A stretch of DNA of 64,000 nucleotides from Mycolicibacterium iranicum (GCF_001650495.1 NZ_LWCS01000054.1:124001-188000); one strand, 5' to 3'; positions 1-7,975 are shown, numbered from the stretch's first letter. The notes: a model not told the origin generated them from the letters alone. Made by a program: numbers and translations.

Positions 1-300
1 GCGAACGACGGCACCATCGAGCTCGAAGGTGCGCTCGGCAGCATCACCGCCAAACCGGAGGTCGTCAACGGCGGACTCTCGCTACAGGTCCAGCAGGTCA
101 CCGGGCTCGGATTCACGCTGCCCCGCGAAGCGGTGCAGCCTGCGCTCGATGCTTTCACCGCGGAACTGACGCAGAACTATCCGATGGACATCAAAGCCGA
201 TTCGGTCGAGGTCACCGATTCCGGTGTGGTGAGCCAGTTCTCGACGCAGAACGCGTCGATCCCGAAGGGCGAGCAGGACCCCTGCTTCGCGTCTCTCTAG
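1..300 (+). CDS. C-terminal part of a LmeA/DUF2993-like envelope protein (Rv0479c-like), truncated by the window edge
   Basis: Frame 1 is open from the first base to a TAG at 298-300 and encodes 99 residues. The last residues include GEQDPCFASL. Its position next to deoC matches the Rv0479c membrane protein of M. tuberculosis, which I recall as belonging to the LmeA-type lipid-binding DUF2993 family. The visible alternation of hydrophobic and polar strands suits that fold, but no catalytic motif is expected or seen. The N-terminus, with any membrane anchor, lies outside the window. Its stop codon overlaps the deoC stop by two bases, so the two genes converge with no intergenic space. The family call rests mainly on synteny. 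Confidence 0.6.
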   Translation, partial: ANDGTIELEGALGSITAKPEVVNGGLSLQVQQVTGLGFTLPREAVQPALDAFTAELTQNYPMDIKADSVEVTDSGVVSQFSTQNASIPKGEQDPCFASL

Positions 301-977
301 ACGCCGAAACCGTCGAGCACCGCGCGGGTACCCGACAGCCCGAGCCGGGTGGCTCCGGCGTCGAGCATCGCCGTTGCGTCTGCGGCCGAACGGATTCCGC
401 CGCTCGCCTTCACGCCGAGGCGGCCGCCCACGGCGCCTGCCATCAACTCGACGGCGCGCGGTGACGCGCCGCCGCTGGGGTGAAAACCCGTGGAGGTCTT
501 GACGAAATCTGCGCCCGCATCCTCGGCGACCCGGCACACGTCGACCAGAATCGGCTCGCCGCTGAGCCCGAGCAGCGCGGCCGATTCGACGATCACCTTG
601 AGCACCGCCTGGGGGGCCGCCTGCCGAACGGTGGCAACGTCGGCGCGCACCGCGTCGAGTTCACCGGCGAGCGCGGCTCCGACGTCGATGACCATGTCGA
701 TCTCGGCGGCACCCGACTGCGCGGCAAGCCGGGCTTCTTCGGCCTTCAAGGCGGAAAAGTGCTTACCCGAAGGGAAACCGACGACCGAAGCGATCACCAG
801 CCCGCTCCCGTCGAGGGCGGCGGCCGCCGCGACCAGAGTCGGCGACACACAGACCGCGAACACGTCGAGGTCGACGGCATCCTTGAGCAGCACGGCGACA
901 TCGGCTTCGGTCGCCTCGGGTTTGAGCAGGGTGTGATCGACGAGCGCAGCCACCTGGGCGCGGGTGTAGGAGCCCAT
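297..977 (-). CDS. deoC: Deoxyribose-phosphate aldolase
   Basis: Cytosolic class I aldolase that splits 2-deoxyribose 5-phosphate into glyceraldehyde 3-phosphate and acetaldehyde in deoxynucleoside salvage. The 226-residue protein has the expected motifs: DHTLLKP at 14-20, D94 in EIDMVID, the Schiff-base lysine K160 in FVKTSTGF, and K190 in GVKASGG. The frame could extend upstream, but the start at 977 is chosen because ATG overlaps the upstream stop as TGATG, and because the extra 25 residues would not resemble the family. It is the last gene of the hbhA-Rv0476-Rv0477-deoC run and is probably translationally coupled to its upstream neighbour. Confidence 0.95.
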   Translation of the reverse strand: MGSYTRAQVAALVDHTLLKPEATEADVAVLLKDAVDLDVFAVCVSPTLVAAAAALDGSGLVIASVVGFPSGKHFSALKAEEARLAAQSGAAEIDMVIDVGAALAGELDAVRADVATVRQAAPQAVLKVIVESAALLGLSGEPILVDVCRVAEDAGADFVKTSTGFHPSGGASPRAVELMAGAVGGRLGVKASGGIRSAADATAMLDAGATRLGLSGTRAVLDGFGV

Positions 978-1378
978 CAGAAGGGCTCTTCGGTGCCGCC
1001 CGGATTGCAGCGGCTCGCCACCATCTCCTCGTAGCCGACCTCGGGACGCCACGGTTCGAGGTTCCAGCTAGCCTTGCCGGGCTCGACGAACTCCGCGAAG
1101 TTCCAATGGCACATGAACTGTTCCTGCATGCCGGGGATCGCGGCGTCCGGTGACAGTGCGAGCACCTCTGACCACGCCAGCGCCGCCATCGGTTCCGTGC
1201 CCGCGTGCCCCGAGGACGCGCGGGCGGACGGCGTCGGGTAGACGCGCAAGCTGGAAAGATCGCCCCATTTCGCCCATTCGACGTGATCGACGTACGGCGG
1301 ACCCGTCGGGCTCGCGGACGCCGTGGGGGCCAGGGCCAGGGCGCCGGCGATGGCGAGGCCGGCGACGAGGATGCGCAC
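977..1378 (-). CDS. Secreted DUF2599-type protein (Rv0477-like)
   Basis: A 133-residue protein with a clear signal peptide: a short positive start (MRI), a hydrophobic core to about residue 20, and ASA-SPT as a likely cleavage site. The mature part carries two cysteines and the motif FMCHWNFAE, which agrees with what I recall of the DUF2599 family (Rv0477 in M. tuberculosis). Function is unknown; the leader implies export to the envelope or medium. The GTG start overlaps the TAG of the upstream gene by one base (TAGTG), and its own TGA overlaps the deoC ATG, so it sits in a tightly coupled operon. Confidence 0.8.
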   Translation of the reverse strand: MRILVAGLAIAGALALAPTASASPTGPPYVDHVEWAKWGDLSSLRVYPTPSARASSGHAGTEPMAALAWSEVLALSPDAAIPGMQEQFMCHWNFAEFVEPGKASWNLEPWRPEVGYEEMVASRCNPGGTEEPF

Positions 1379-1665
1379 TAGCGCGACTTTCCCTGGATTT
1401 CCAGGATCTTGGGACGGACATCGACCAGGTAGACCCCCGACGCGACGGCGGCGATCGCGACGCCGGTGATGCCGAGGACGAGGGCGAGCAGCGTGCCGAC
1501 GCCGAGGATCACGAGCCAGACCGGCTTGGTGAGCTTCTCGGCCGCGGTGTAGGCGTCAGGCCGCTGCATCGCGGCGTGCACGAACGCGTAGACCGACGCG
1601 ACCAGCACCGCCACCTGCAACGCGAAAAGGACGTAACCCACAAGGCCTTGGAGCTCCACGCTCAC
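1378..1665 (-). CDS. Small DUF2516 membrane protein (Rv0476-like)
   Basis: A 95-residue integral membrane protein. A hydrophobic segment at about 8-30 is followed by a polar loop (MQRPDAYTAAEKLTKP) and then a second long hydrophobic stretch at about 48-82, with a basic C-terminus. Length, topology and position directly downstream of hbhA match Rv0476, which I recall as DUF2516. It has a GTG start at 1665. No enzymatic motif is visible. It is co-directional with hbhA across a 50-base gap and is coupled to the secreted protein downstream. Function is unknown. Confidence 0.8.
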   Translation of the reverse strand: MSVELQGLVGYVLFALQVAVLVASVYAFVHAAMQRPDAYTAAEKLTKPVWLVILGVGTLLALVLGITGVAIAAVASGVYLVDVRPKILEIQGKSR

Positions 1666-1715
1666 AGCCTAGGCGGGTTACGTCCCTCGGTCTAACTTCT
1701 CCGCGCGCGGCGGTA

Positions 1716-2351
1716 TTACTTCTGGGTGACCTTCTTGGCCGGCGCCTTCTTGGCGGGGGCCTTCTTGGCCGGTGTGCTGGCCGAAGCCTTGGCGGGGGCC
1801 TTCTTGGCCGGAGCCTTCTTGGCGGCCTTCTTCACCGGAGCGGCGGCCGACTCGGCCTTCTTCGGCAGCTCGACGCCAACCAGCTTGGCGGCGCGCTCGC
1901 CGACGGCGCGGGTCTGCGACGCGACGTTGCCCAGCGCTTCCTGGGTCAGTTCGACGGCCTGGTCGGTGTACTCCTCGACGCGGCTGGCGGCCTCTTCGAG
2001 GGCCGGCTGGCTGCGCAGGCGCTCCAGTGCGGCCTCACCGCGCTCGATCAGCTTGGTGTAGGTGGTCTGTGCGGCCTCGGCGTAGCCCTCGGCGAACCTG
2101 CGCAGCTCGTCGGAGGTCAGCTTGTCGCGCAGATCGCCGAACTGGGCGGGCAGGTCTTCCTGCAGCTTGGCGACACGGGCACGGCTCTCCTCGACGCGGC
2201 TCTCGGCGTCGGTGCGGGCCTCGCCGGCACGCTCACGCAGGGTGGCCACGATCTCGTTGACGCGCTCCAGCGCCAGGTCGGCAGCACCCACAGCAGCGAG
2301 AAGCGGGGCCTTCAAATCGTCGATGTCGAGCTGGTTCTTGGCCTCAGCCAT
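1716..2351 (-). CDS. hbhA: Heparin-binding hemagglutinin HbhA
   Basis: Surface adhesin that binds sulfated glycans on host cells through a lysine-rich tail; it has also been linked to intracytosolic lipid inclusions in mycobacteria. The 211-residue protein has no signal peptide. It has a long charged alpha-helical region (about 20-150) suited to coiled-coil oligomers, with heptad-like ERVNEIVATLRER. The tail from about 170 to 211 consists of KKAPAK-type repeats, which is the methylated heparin-binding domain in M. tuberculosis. The start is backed by a strong purine-rich site (AAGGAAGG) just upstream of ATGGCTGA. That ATG overlaps the stop of the upstream XRE regulator gene by eight bases, so the two are coupled. 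Confidence 0.95.
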   Translation of the reverse strand: MAEAKNQLDIDDLKAPLLAAVGAADLALERVNEIVATLRERAGEARTDAESRVEESRARVAKLQEDLPAQFGDLRDKLTSDELRRFAEGYAEAAQTTYTKLIERGEAALERLRSQPALEEAASRVEEYTDQAVELTQEALGNVASQTRAVGERAAKLVGVELPKKAESAAAPVKKAAKKAPAKKAPAKASASTPAKKAPAKKAPAKKVTQK

Positions 2352-2835
2352 GGTTGTTTCCTTCCTTCTCAGGATTGAGTTCTGTGATTGATTGCGGGGT
2401 CTGGGGGATCTCTACAGGGATCTTGTGTTCTTCAGGTGTGGGCTCCTCATCTGCAGCTTCGGCGAGGGCGGCCTCGTTCTGCTGACAGAACGATGTGTAG
2501 ATGTCGAGCAGCACCTGCTTCTGCCGCTCGTTGATCGCCGTGTCGGTGACGATGGCGTCGCGGACCTCGTTGGTCTCGCTCGGCTCAAGGATTCCCGCTC
2601 TGATGTAGAGCACCTCGGCGGATACCCGGAGCGCCTTGGCGATCTGGTTGAGCACGTCCGCGGATGGCTTCCGCAGACCCCGTTCGATCTGGCTGAGGTA
2701 CGGGTTGGAAACGCCCGCTTTCTCGGCCAACTGCCGTACCGATACCTGCGCGGCTTCACGCTGGGACCGGATGAACGAGCCGATGTCCTGTGCAGCACTG
2801 GACACGACTGCGGCAAGATTTTCATCCTGCGGCAT
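2344..2835 (-). CDS. XRE-family transcriptional regulator (Rv0474-like)
   Basis: A 163-residue regulator with an N-terminal helix-turn-helix at about 22-78 (SVRQLAEKAGVSNPYLSQIE then GLRKPSADVLNQIAKALRVS) and an acidic, proline-rich C-terminus (about 115-163) of unknown role. I chose the ATG at 2835 (MPQDEN) over an in-frame start 27 codons earlier because GAAGGGG sits at the right distance before it and the extra residues look non-coding. The stop overlaps hbhA. The M. tuberculosis orthologue has, as I recall, been described as copper-responsive; nothing in this sequence shows metal binding. A dyad upstream (2903-2928) is a candidate autoregulatory site. Confidence 0.85.
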   Translation of the reverse strand: MPQDENLAAVVSSAAQDIGSFIRSQREAAQVSVRQLAEKAGVSNPYLSQIERGLRKPSADVLNQIAKALRVSAEVLYIRAGILEPSETNEVRDAIVTDTAINERQKQVLLDIYTSFCQQNEAALAEAADEEPTPEEHKIPVEIPQTPQSITELNPEKEGNNHG

Positions 2836-2902
2836 GGGTTGCCCCTTCGTTCGGTGGTTATCCGTGATAGTGGGTACCGACAACCCAACGGTACGACGGG
2901 GT

Positions 2903-2928
2903 GCTAACTTTTGCAAGCACTAGTTAGC
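2903..2928. promoter_or_regulatory. Candidate XRE operator (inverted repeat)
   Basis: GCTAACT at 2903-2909 and AGTTAGC at 2922-2928 form a perfect 7-bp inverted repeat separated by 12 bases. It lies in the 98-base gap upstream of the XRE gene and just past the end of the DUF445 gene. Its position fits autoregulation of the XRE-hbhA operon. The regulator is inferred only from proximity. Confidence 0.4.
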
Positions 2929-2933
2929 GCAGG

Positions 2934-4289
2934 TCAGAACAGTAGCTGAGCTATCGAATAGATGACGAGGCCGGCAAGCGAACCGACGACGGTGCCGTTG
3001 ATCCGGATGAACTGCAGGTCACGACCCACATGAAGCTCGATGCGGCGGCTGGCCTCATCGACGTCCCAGCGTTCGATCGTGTCGGTGATGATCGTTGTGA
3101 TCTCCGCCCCATATTCACCGACGAGGTGGTTGGCACCGCGGATGATCCAGTTGTCGACCTTGTCCCGCATCTCCGCGTCATCACGCAGCGATTCGCCGAT
3201 CCGCACCACCGAGTCCGCGATACGCGCGCGCAAGGTCGATGACGGGTCGTCGACCGACTCCAGGATGAGGCGCTTGACGGTTCCCCACGCCGTCTCGGCC
3301 GCCCTGGCGACCTCGTCCCGCGACATGATCTGCTCTTTGATGTTCTCGGCCTTCTGGATGGTGGCCTCATCGTTCTGCAGGTCACCGGCGAACTCGAACA
3401 GGAAGCGGGTCGCCGAACGTCGCAGTTCATGGTCTGGGTTGCGGCGCACCTTGTCGGTGAAGTCCATCAGCTCGCGGTGAATGCGGTCACCGACCAGGTG
3501 ATCGACCCAGCGCGGCGACCATGTCGGCGAATCGCGTTCGATGACCCGCTCGATGATCTCGTCGGCTTCAAGGGACCACTGGAAGGCCCTGTCGGCGAGT
3601 AACTGCAGGAGCGCTTCCTGGCGACCCTCTGCCAGCAGTGAGGTCAGCACCCGACCAACCGGCGGTCCCCACTGCGGCTCGGCGATCCGCTTCACGATCA
3701 TCCGGTCCAGCACCTGCTGCACGTCCTCGTCGCGCAGCATTTCGACCAGCACGCGCAACACCGTCGACACCTCGGCGGCCACCCGTTCGGCGTTGACCGG
3801 CTCGGCGAGCCACTTCCCGGTCCGGCTCGCGACGTCCGCGTCGCGCAGCTTCGTCTCGACGTTCTCCGCGGACAGGAAATTCTCCCGGACGAACGACCCC
3901 AGACCCTCGCCGAGCTGGTCCTTCTTTCGCTTGATGATCGCGGTGTGCGGGATCGGGATGCCGAGCGGATGCTTGAACAGCGCGGTGACGGCGAACCAGT
4001 CGGCCAGCGCGCCGATCATGCCGGCTTCGGCGGCGGCGCGCAAGTAACCCACCCAGGGCGGGGCGCCCGTCGACTGCCACCACGTACAGAAAAGGAAGAT
4101 GACGGTGGCGCCGAGCAGAAAGCTCAACGCCACGGCCTTCATCCGCCGCAGTCCCCGCCGCCGCTCGGCGTCCGCGGCGGAGTCGGCACCGGCGAGCGCC
4201 TCGGCGAAGCTCCGGCGTTCGCGGGTCTCTCGCACCGCTGGCGGGGAGCCGGCGACCTCGGATCGGTGTGCCACGTGTCCATCATCCAT
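2934..4289 (-). CDS. DUF445 membrane protein (Rv0473-like)
   Basis: A protein of about 451 residues with hydrophobic segments near residues 50-68 and 80-105 (GYLRAAAEAGMIGALADWFA, then VTALFKHPLGIPIPHTAI), the usual DUF445 signature. It ends in another hydrophobic segment at the extreme C-terminus (GSLAGLVIYSIAQLL). The intervening 300 residues are charged and helical. The frame stays open to 4346. The start at 4289 (MDDGHV) is a choice, because the upstream residues are arginine/glycine-rich and close in on the divergent TetR promoter. Function of the family is unknown. The gene is divergent from the TetR gene at 4388, as in M. tuberculosis. Confidence 0.8.
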   Translation of the reverse strand: MDDGHVAHRSEVAGSPPAVRETRERRSFAEALAGADSAADAERRRGLRRMKAVALSFLLGATVIFLFCTWWQSTGAPPWVGYLRAAAEAGMIGALADWFAVTALFKHPLGIPIPHTAIIKRKKDQLGEGLGSFVRENFLSAENVETKLRDADVASRTGKWLAEPVNAERVAAEVSTVLRVLVEMLRDEDVQQVLDRMIVKRIAEPQWGPPVGRVLTSLLAEGRQEALLQLLADRAFQWSLEADEIIERVIERDSPTWSPRWVDHLVGDRIHRELMDFTDKVRRNPDHELRRSATRFLFEFAGDLQNDEATIQKAENIKEQIMSRDEVARAAETAWGTVKRLILESVDDPSSTLRARIADSVVRIGESLRDDAEMRDKVDNWIIRGANHLVGEYGAEITTIITDTIERWDVDEASRRIELHVGRDLQFIRINGTVVGSLAGLVIYSIAQLLF

Positions 4290-4387
4290 GTGCACGCCCG
4301 TGCGCCCCACATGGCGCCGTCCGAACCGCCCGCCGGCGCTGGCCACCGTAGTATCGAGACGGACTTAGGGAACGGATCTGCGAGATA

Positions 4388-5092
4388 GTGGCACAACAAT
4401 CCCCGCCCGTGGCGGTCAAGACCGATGGTCGCAAACGGCGCTGGCACCAGCACAAGGTCGAGCGCCGCAATGAGCTGGTGGACGGCACGCTGGACGCGAT
4501 ACGCCGGCTCGGCAGCAACGTCAGCATGGACGAGATCGCTGCCGAGATCGGTGTCTCCAAGACAGTTCTGTACCGCTACTTCGTTGACAAGAACGACCTC
4601 ACGACTGCGGTGATGATGCGCTTTGCGCAGACGACGCTGATCCCGAACATGGCGGCCGCGCTGTCGTCCAACCTCGACGGGTACGACCTGACGCGGGAAG
4701 TTATCCGCGTCTACGTCGAGACCGTCGCCGCCGAACCCGAGCCGTACCGGTTCGTGATGGCCAACAACTCGGCCAGCAAGAGCAAGGCCGTCGCCGATTC
4801 CGAGGCGATCATTGCGCGCATGCTCGCGGTGATGCTGCGCAGGCGAATGCTCTCGGTCGGCATGGACGCAGCCGGGGCGGAGCCGTGGGCGTTCCACACC
4901 GTCGGCGGGGTGCAGCTGGCCACGCACTCCTGGATGTCGAACCCGCGCATGACCGCCGACGAACTCATCGACTATCTGACGATGCTGTCGTGGAGCGCGC
5001 TGTGCGGCATCGTCGAGGTGAACGGATCGCTGGAGACATTCCGGGAAAGCCCCCATCCTTCCCCGGTGCTGCCCTCCGCACTGCTTGAGTGA
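4388..5092 (+). CDS. TetR-family regulator (Rv0472c-like)
   Basis: A 234-residue one-domain repressor. The DNA-binding helix-turn-helix is at about 40-65 (MDEIAAEIGVSKTVLYRYF), followed by KNDLTTAVMMRF, typical of TetR proteins. The larger C-terminal part should be the ligand pocket and dimer interface; the ligand is unknown. The start is GTG at 4388. A possible -10 box, TAGTAT, lies at 4349-4354. It is divergent from the DUF445 gene and immediately precedes a PPK2 gene (4-base gap), so it may control either or both. Synteny matches Rv0472c. Confidence 0.85.
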   Translation: MAQQSPPVAVKTDGRKRRWHQHKVERRNELVDGTLDAIRRLGSNVSMDEIAAEIGVSKTVLYRYFVDKNDLTTAVMMRFAQTTLIPNMAAALSSNLDGYDLTREVIRVYVETVAAEPEPYRFVMANNSASKSKAVADSEAIIARMLAVMLRRRMLSVGMDAAGAEPWAFHTVGGVQLATHSWMSNPRMTADELIDYLTMLSWSALCGIVEVNGSLETFRESPHPSPVLPSALLE

Positions 5093-5096
5093 ACGC

Positions 5097-5981
5097 ATGA
5101 GTGACACCAAACCCACCAAAGAGCCCGACGATCTCCCGTCGCTGTGGACACACCAGCCGCACGTCGAGCTGATGTTTCGGCCCGGCGACAAGGTCGCCGA
5201 CATCGATGCCGCAGCTACTCCGGGTTTTCGCGGCAGCAAGTCCGACGCGCCGACCTTGCAGGAAGAACGCAACGTGCGCTTCGCCGAACTCCAGGAGATG
5301 CTCTACGCCAACAGCCGAGCCGGCGATACCCGCTCAGTGCTGCTGGTGTTGCAGGGCATGGACACCGCGGGCAAGGGCGGCATCGTCAAACACGTTGTGG
5401 GAGCAGCCAACCCGCAGGGTATCGAATACCGGAGTTTCGGCAAGCCGACGCCCGAGGAACTGTCACACCACTACCTGTGGCGGATCCGCAAGGCACTGCC
5501 GCGGGCCGGTCACATCGGGGTGTTCGACCGGTCCCACTACGAGGACGTCCTGATCGTGCGGGTGCACGACCTGGTCCCGCCCGACGTGTGGGAACCGCGC
5601 TACGACGAGATCAACGCCTTCGAGCGTGAACTCGTCGACAGCGGAACGACGTTGGTGAAGGCAGCGATGTTCGTCTCCCTCGATGAGCAGAAGAAGCGGC
5701 TCGCCGAGCGGCTTGAGCGGCCGGACAAGTACTGGAAGTACAACCCCGGCGACATCGACGAGCGCATGAAGTGGCCGCTGTACCAGGAGGCGTATCAGGC
5801 CATGCTGGACCGGACGTCGACGGACTACGCGCCGTGGCACATCGTGCCGTGCAACCGGAAGTGGTACAGCCGCCTGGCGATTCTCGAGCTGCTGATCGAG
5901 GCGCTGAAGGGTCTCAACATGTCCTGGCCGCCACCGGATTTCGACGTCGCTACGGAGAAGAAGCGGCTGGCCACGGTCTAG
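5097..5981 (+). CDS. PPK2-family polyphosphate:nucleotide phosphotransferase (NRSHYED-type)
   Basis: Cytosolic kinase of the PPK2 superfamily, which moves phosphate between inorganic polyphosphate and nucleotides. The 294-residue protein has a Walker A-like GMDTAGKGG at about 87-95 and the catalytic FDRSHYEDVL at about 143-152. This HYED version is typical of the PPK2 branch named polyphosphate:nucleotide phosphotransferase, often AMP- or NMP-directed, rather than of class I enzymes with SWYNR. A TTG four codons upstream is in frame, but the ATG at 5097 avoids overlap with the TetR stop. It lies directly behind the TetR gene. The exact nucleotide preference cannot be told from sequence alone. 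Confidence 0.88.
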   Translation: MSDTKPTKEPDDLPSLWTHQPHVELMFRPGDKVADIDAAATPGFRGSKSDAPTLQEERNVRFAELQEMLYANSRAGDTRSVLLVLQGMDTAGKGGIVKHVVGAANPQGIEYRSFGKPTPEELSHHYLWRIRKALPRAGHIGVFDRSHYEDVLIVRVHDLVPPDVWEPRYDEINAFERELVDSGTTLVKAAMFVSLDEQKKRLAERLERPDKYWKYNPGDIDERMKWPLYQEAYQAMLDRTSTDYAPWHIVPCNRKWYSRLAILELLIEALKGLNMSWPPPDFDVATEKKRLATV

Positions 5982-5996
5982 CACGAGCTTCGGCGC

Positions 5997-6053
5997 CGAG
6001 CGCACACTTGGTGACTGATTTCGGCGGTAATCCGTCAACAAGCGTGCATTCGC
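5997..6053. repeat. Palindromic REP-like element, copy 1
   Basis: An imperfect inverted repeat with arms of about 20 bases: the left arm contains GCACACTTGGTGAC and the right arm contains GTCAACAAGCGTGC. The loop contains TTTCGGCGG. A second copy in the same orientation lies at 6925-6980. The right arm encodes the last seven residues and the stop of the DUF559 gene. It may also serve as the terminator of the PPK2 gene, which ends at 5981. Confidence 0.7.
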
Positions 6054-6889
6054 GAGCGCAGCGCGTCCCTCACCCGACGTAGAACGCTCTCCGGGTCGCG
6101 TAGATGGCGGGCGCTGACCCGCACGATGAGCCAACCGCGGGCTGCCAGGAATTCCAGCCGCGCGATGTCCTCGGCGTGTGCTGTTGGATCGGTCCAGTGA
6201 TGTTGCCCGTCGTACTCGACGCCGACGCGACAGACCGGCCAACCCATGTCGATGCGGCGTACGACCCTGCCCCGGGCATCGCTGATCGGCACCTGCGTCT
6301 CGGGCCGCGGCATTCCACCGCGGACCAGCAGCAGACGGACCCGGGTCTCCTGAGGCGACTCCGCGCCGCCGTCCACGAGATCGAGCACCTGGCGTAGGCG
6401 CCGGATTCCTCGTGCGCCGGGACGCCGCGATGCCACCCGGTGCACCTCTGCGAGCGGACAGCGTGTCGCATTCAGGAGTGCGTCGATGCGAATGACGGCG
6501 TCATCGCCGGGGATTCGGCGACCCATATCGAAGACGGTCCGGGCTACCGTCGTGCAGTCGAGGCTCTGGACAAGGCACACCTCGTCGTCGAACAAGGCCT
6601 CGCGGTGGATGACAATGCCCGAAGCAGCACTGCAGCGGGTGCGGGTCAGCTCGGCAGGTGGGGCGCTCGGCAACCACCGAGCGCCGTGCATCGCTGCTGC
6701 CGACGTTCCGGCCACGACAGCGTTTCGGCCCGACCAGAGCCATGCCGCGTAGGCGCGGTCGCGGGCCGTCAGCGAGACACCGTTGAGCACATAAACGTTG
6801 CGATGGAGTTTGACGTAACGTCGACGTAGGTCGTTGCGCGTCAACTCTTGCGCGGCGAGCGCCTCTGACGCCACGACGATGTCCTGCAC
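6035..6889 (-). CDS. AbiEi-like wHTH plus DUF559 nuclease-fold protein
   Basis: A 284-residue protein with two parts. Residues 1-90 (ELTRNDLRRRYVKLHRNVYV, later AVVAGTSAAAMHGARWL) resemble the AbiEi antitoxin winged helix seen in type IV systems. Residues 185-275 resemble DUF559, a Vsr/restriction-like fold, with VGVEYDGQHHW at about 226-236 and WLIVRVSARHL at 253-263; the acidic and glutamine residues could form a PD-(D/E)xK-type site. The start is GTG at 6889. No AbiEii nucleotidyltransferase partner is adjacent. Many actinobacteria carry orphan genes of this type with unknown function. A palindromic repeat lies at each end, and one supplies its 3' codons. Confidence 0.7.
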   Translation of the reverse strand: MQDIVVASEALAAQELTRNDLRRRYVKLHRNVYVLNGVSLTARDRAYAAWLWSGRNAVVAGTSAAAMHGARWLPSAPPAELTRTRCSAASGIVIHREALFDDEVCLVQSLDCTTVARTVFDMGRRIPGDDAVIRIDALLNATRCPLAEVHRVASRRPGARGIRRLRQVLDLVDGGAESPQETRVRLLLVRGGMPRPETQVPISDARGRVVRRIDMGWPVCRVGVEYDGQHHWTDPTAHAEDIARLEFLAARGWLIVRVSARHLRDPESVLRRVRDALRSRMHAC

Positions 6890-6924
6890 ATGGTGTTAGG
6901 CGCGCCGCGCCACCGATCGGTTCC

Positions 6925-6980
6925 CGAGTGCACGCTTTGTGATGGATATCGGGCGTTTTCCGTCAGAAAGTGTGCACTCG
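6925..6980. repeat. Palindromic REP-like element, copy 2
   Basis: Arms at 6925-6945 and 6960-6980 pair almost fully: GAGTGCACGCTTTGTGATGG against the complement of CCGTCAGAAAGTGTGCACTC. The copy is in the same orientation as the element at 5997-6053 and lies between the DUF559 start and the fadB2 stop. It can form a long hairpin that could end fadB2 transcription. Confidence 0.72.
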
Positions 6981-6989
6981 CTGCAGTGG

Positions 6990-7844
6990 TCAGTAGGTGT
7001 AGAAGCCCCTGCCCGACTTCTTACCGAGCTGACCTGCTTCCACCATCCGCTGCAGCAGCGGGGGCGGCGCGAAGTTCGGGTCCTTGTATTCGTCGTACAT
7101 CGAGTCCGCGATCAGCTTCATCGTGTCCAATCCGATGAGGTCGGACAGCCGCAGCGGCCCCATCGGGTGCGAGAGCCCGGCGACGACGGCGGTGTCGATG
7201 TCCTCGACCGTGGCCACCCCGGCTTCGGCCATCCGGATCGCCGACAGCAGGTAGGGCACGAGCAAGGCGTTGACGATGAAGCCGGACCGGTCGTCACAGC
7301 GCACGACCTTCTTGCCGAGCACCTCGCCGGCGAACTGCTCCACCTTGGCGACCGCTTCGGGTGAGGTGACGAGCGTGTTGATCAACTCCACCAGCGGCAG
7401 CACCGGTACCGGGTTGAAGAAGTGCAGACCGAGCACCCGGCTTGGATTGTTCGTCGCCGCAGCGATTTTCATGATCGGGATGCTCGACGTGTTGGACGCC
7501 AGCACGGCGTCGGGATCGGTGACGATCTCGTCGAGCTGAGCGAAGACCTTGGCCTTGACGGCCTCGTCCTCGACGATCGCCTCGATGACGAGCTGACGGT
7601 CGGCGAGGTCCGCGAGGTTCGTGGTGAACCTCAGGCGTGCGAGCGTCACCTCGAAGTCGTCGGCGGAAAGCTTGCCTTTCGACTTGGCCCGCTCCAGCGA
7701 CGCGGTCACGCGCGCCTTACCGGCATCGGCCAGCTCCTGCGAAGGTTCGAAGGCGATGACGTCGGCACCCGCCTTCGCGCACACCTCGGCGATGCCGCCG
7801 CCCATCTGCCCGGCGCCCACGACGCCGACTCGTTCAATGCTCAA
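6990..7844 (-). CDS. fadB2: 3-hydroxybutyryl-CoA dehydrogenase
   Basis: NAD(P)-dependent 3-hydroxyacyl-CoA dehydrogenase of beta-oxidation and butanoate metabolism; cytosolic. The 284-residue protein has the N-terminal Rossmann motif GAGQMGGG at 10-17. The conserved LGLHFFNPVPVLPLVE at about 134-149 holds the catalytic histidine, DRSGFIVNALL follows at about 180-190, and the C-terminal dimerisation domain ends in KKSGRGFYTY, a family hallmark. The start is TTG at 7844. It is supported by GAGGAG seven bases upstream, and an ATG four bases further upstream runs straight into a TGA. It lies downstream of icl, as in M. tuberculosis (Rv0468/Rv0467), separated by a strong hairpin. Confidence 0.93.
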   Translation of the reverse strand: MSIERVGVVGAGQMGGGIAEVCAKAGADVIAFEPSQELADAGKARVTASLERAKSKGKLSADDFEVTLARLRFTTNLADLADRQLVIEAIVEDEAVKAKVFAQLDEIVTDPDAVLASNTSSIPIMKIAAATNNPSRVLGLHFFNPVPVLPLVELINTLVTSPEAVAKVEQFAGEVLGKKVVRCDDRSGFIVNALLVPYLLSAIRMAEAGVATVEDIDTAVVAGLSHPMGPLRLSDLIGLDTMKLIADSMYDEYKDPNFAPPPLLQRMVEAGQLGKKSGRGFYTY

Positions 7845-7867
7845 GTCATTTCTCCTCTTACACGCGT

Positions 7868-7900
7868 CAGACCCCGCCCAAGGTTTGTGGGCGGGGTCTG
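7868..7900 (-). terminator. Hairpin terminator between icl and fadB2
   Basis: A perfect 12-bp stem, CAGACCCCGCCC at 7868-7879 and GGGCGGGGTCTG at 7889-7900, with a 9-base loop. It lies after the icl stop and 23 bases before the fadB2 start. There is no T-tract, as is common for mycobacterial terminators. The hairpin ends just before the fadB2 ribosome site, so it could also act as a processing or attenuation point. Confidence 0.75.
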
Positions 7901-7914
7901 CGCTGTCAAGCCAG

Positions 7915-7975
7915 GCGAGCGCGCCCTGCGTGTACGGGTTTCACCGTGTGTTGCCGTATCGACACGCGCGCTCGC
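7915..7975. repeat. GCGAGCGCGC inverted repeat
   Basis: GCGAGCGCGC at 7915-7924 is matched by GCGCGCTCGC at 7966-7975. The inner arm parts pair less well (CTGCGTGTACGG against CCGTATCGACAC). It lies directly after the icl stop at 7991 and looks like a member of a dispersed mycobacterial palindrome family, distinct from the two copies around the DUF559 gene. Confidence 0.55.

Noticed and set aside
7915..7975. tRNA or structured RNA gene after icl
   Set aside because: Two inverted repeats are present, but there is no cloverleaf, no T-loop GTTCGA sequence and no CCA end.
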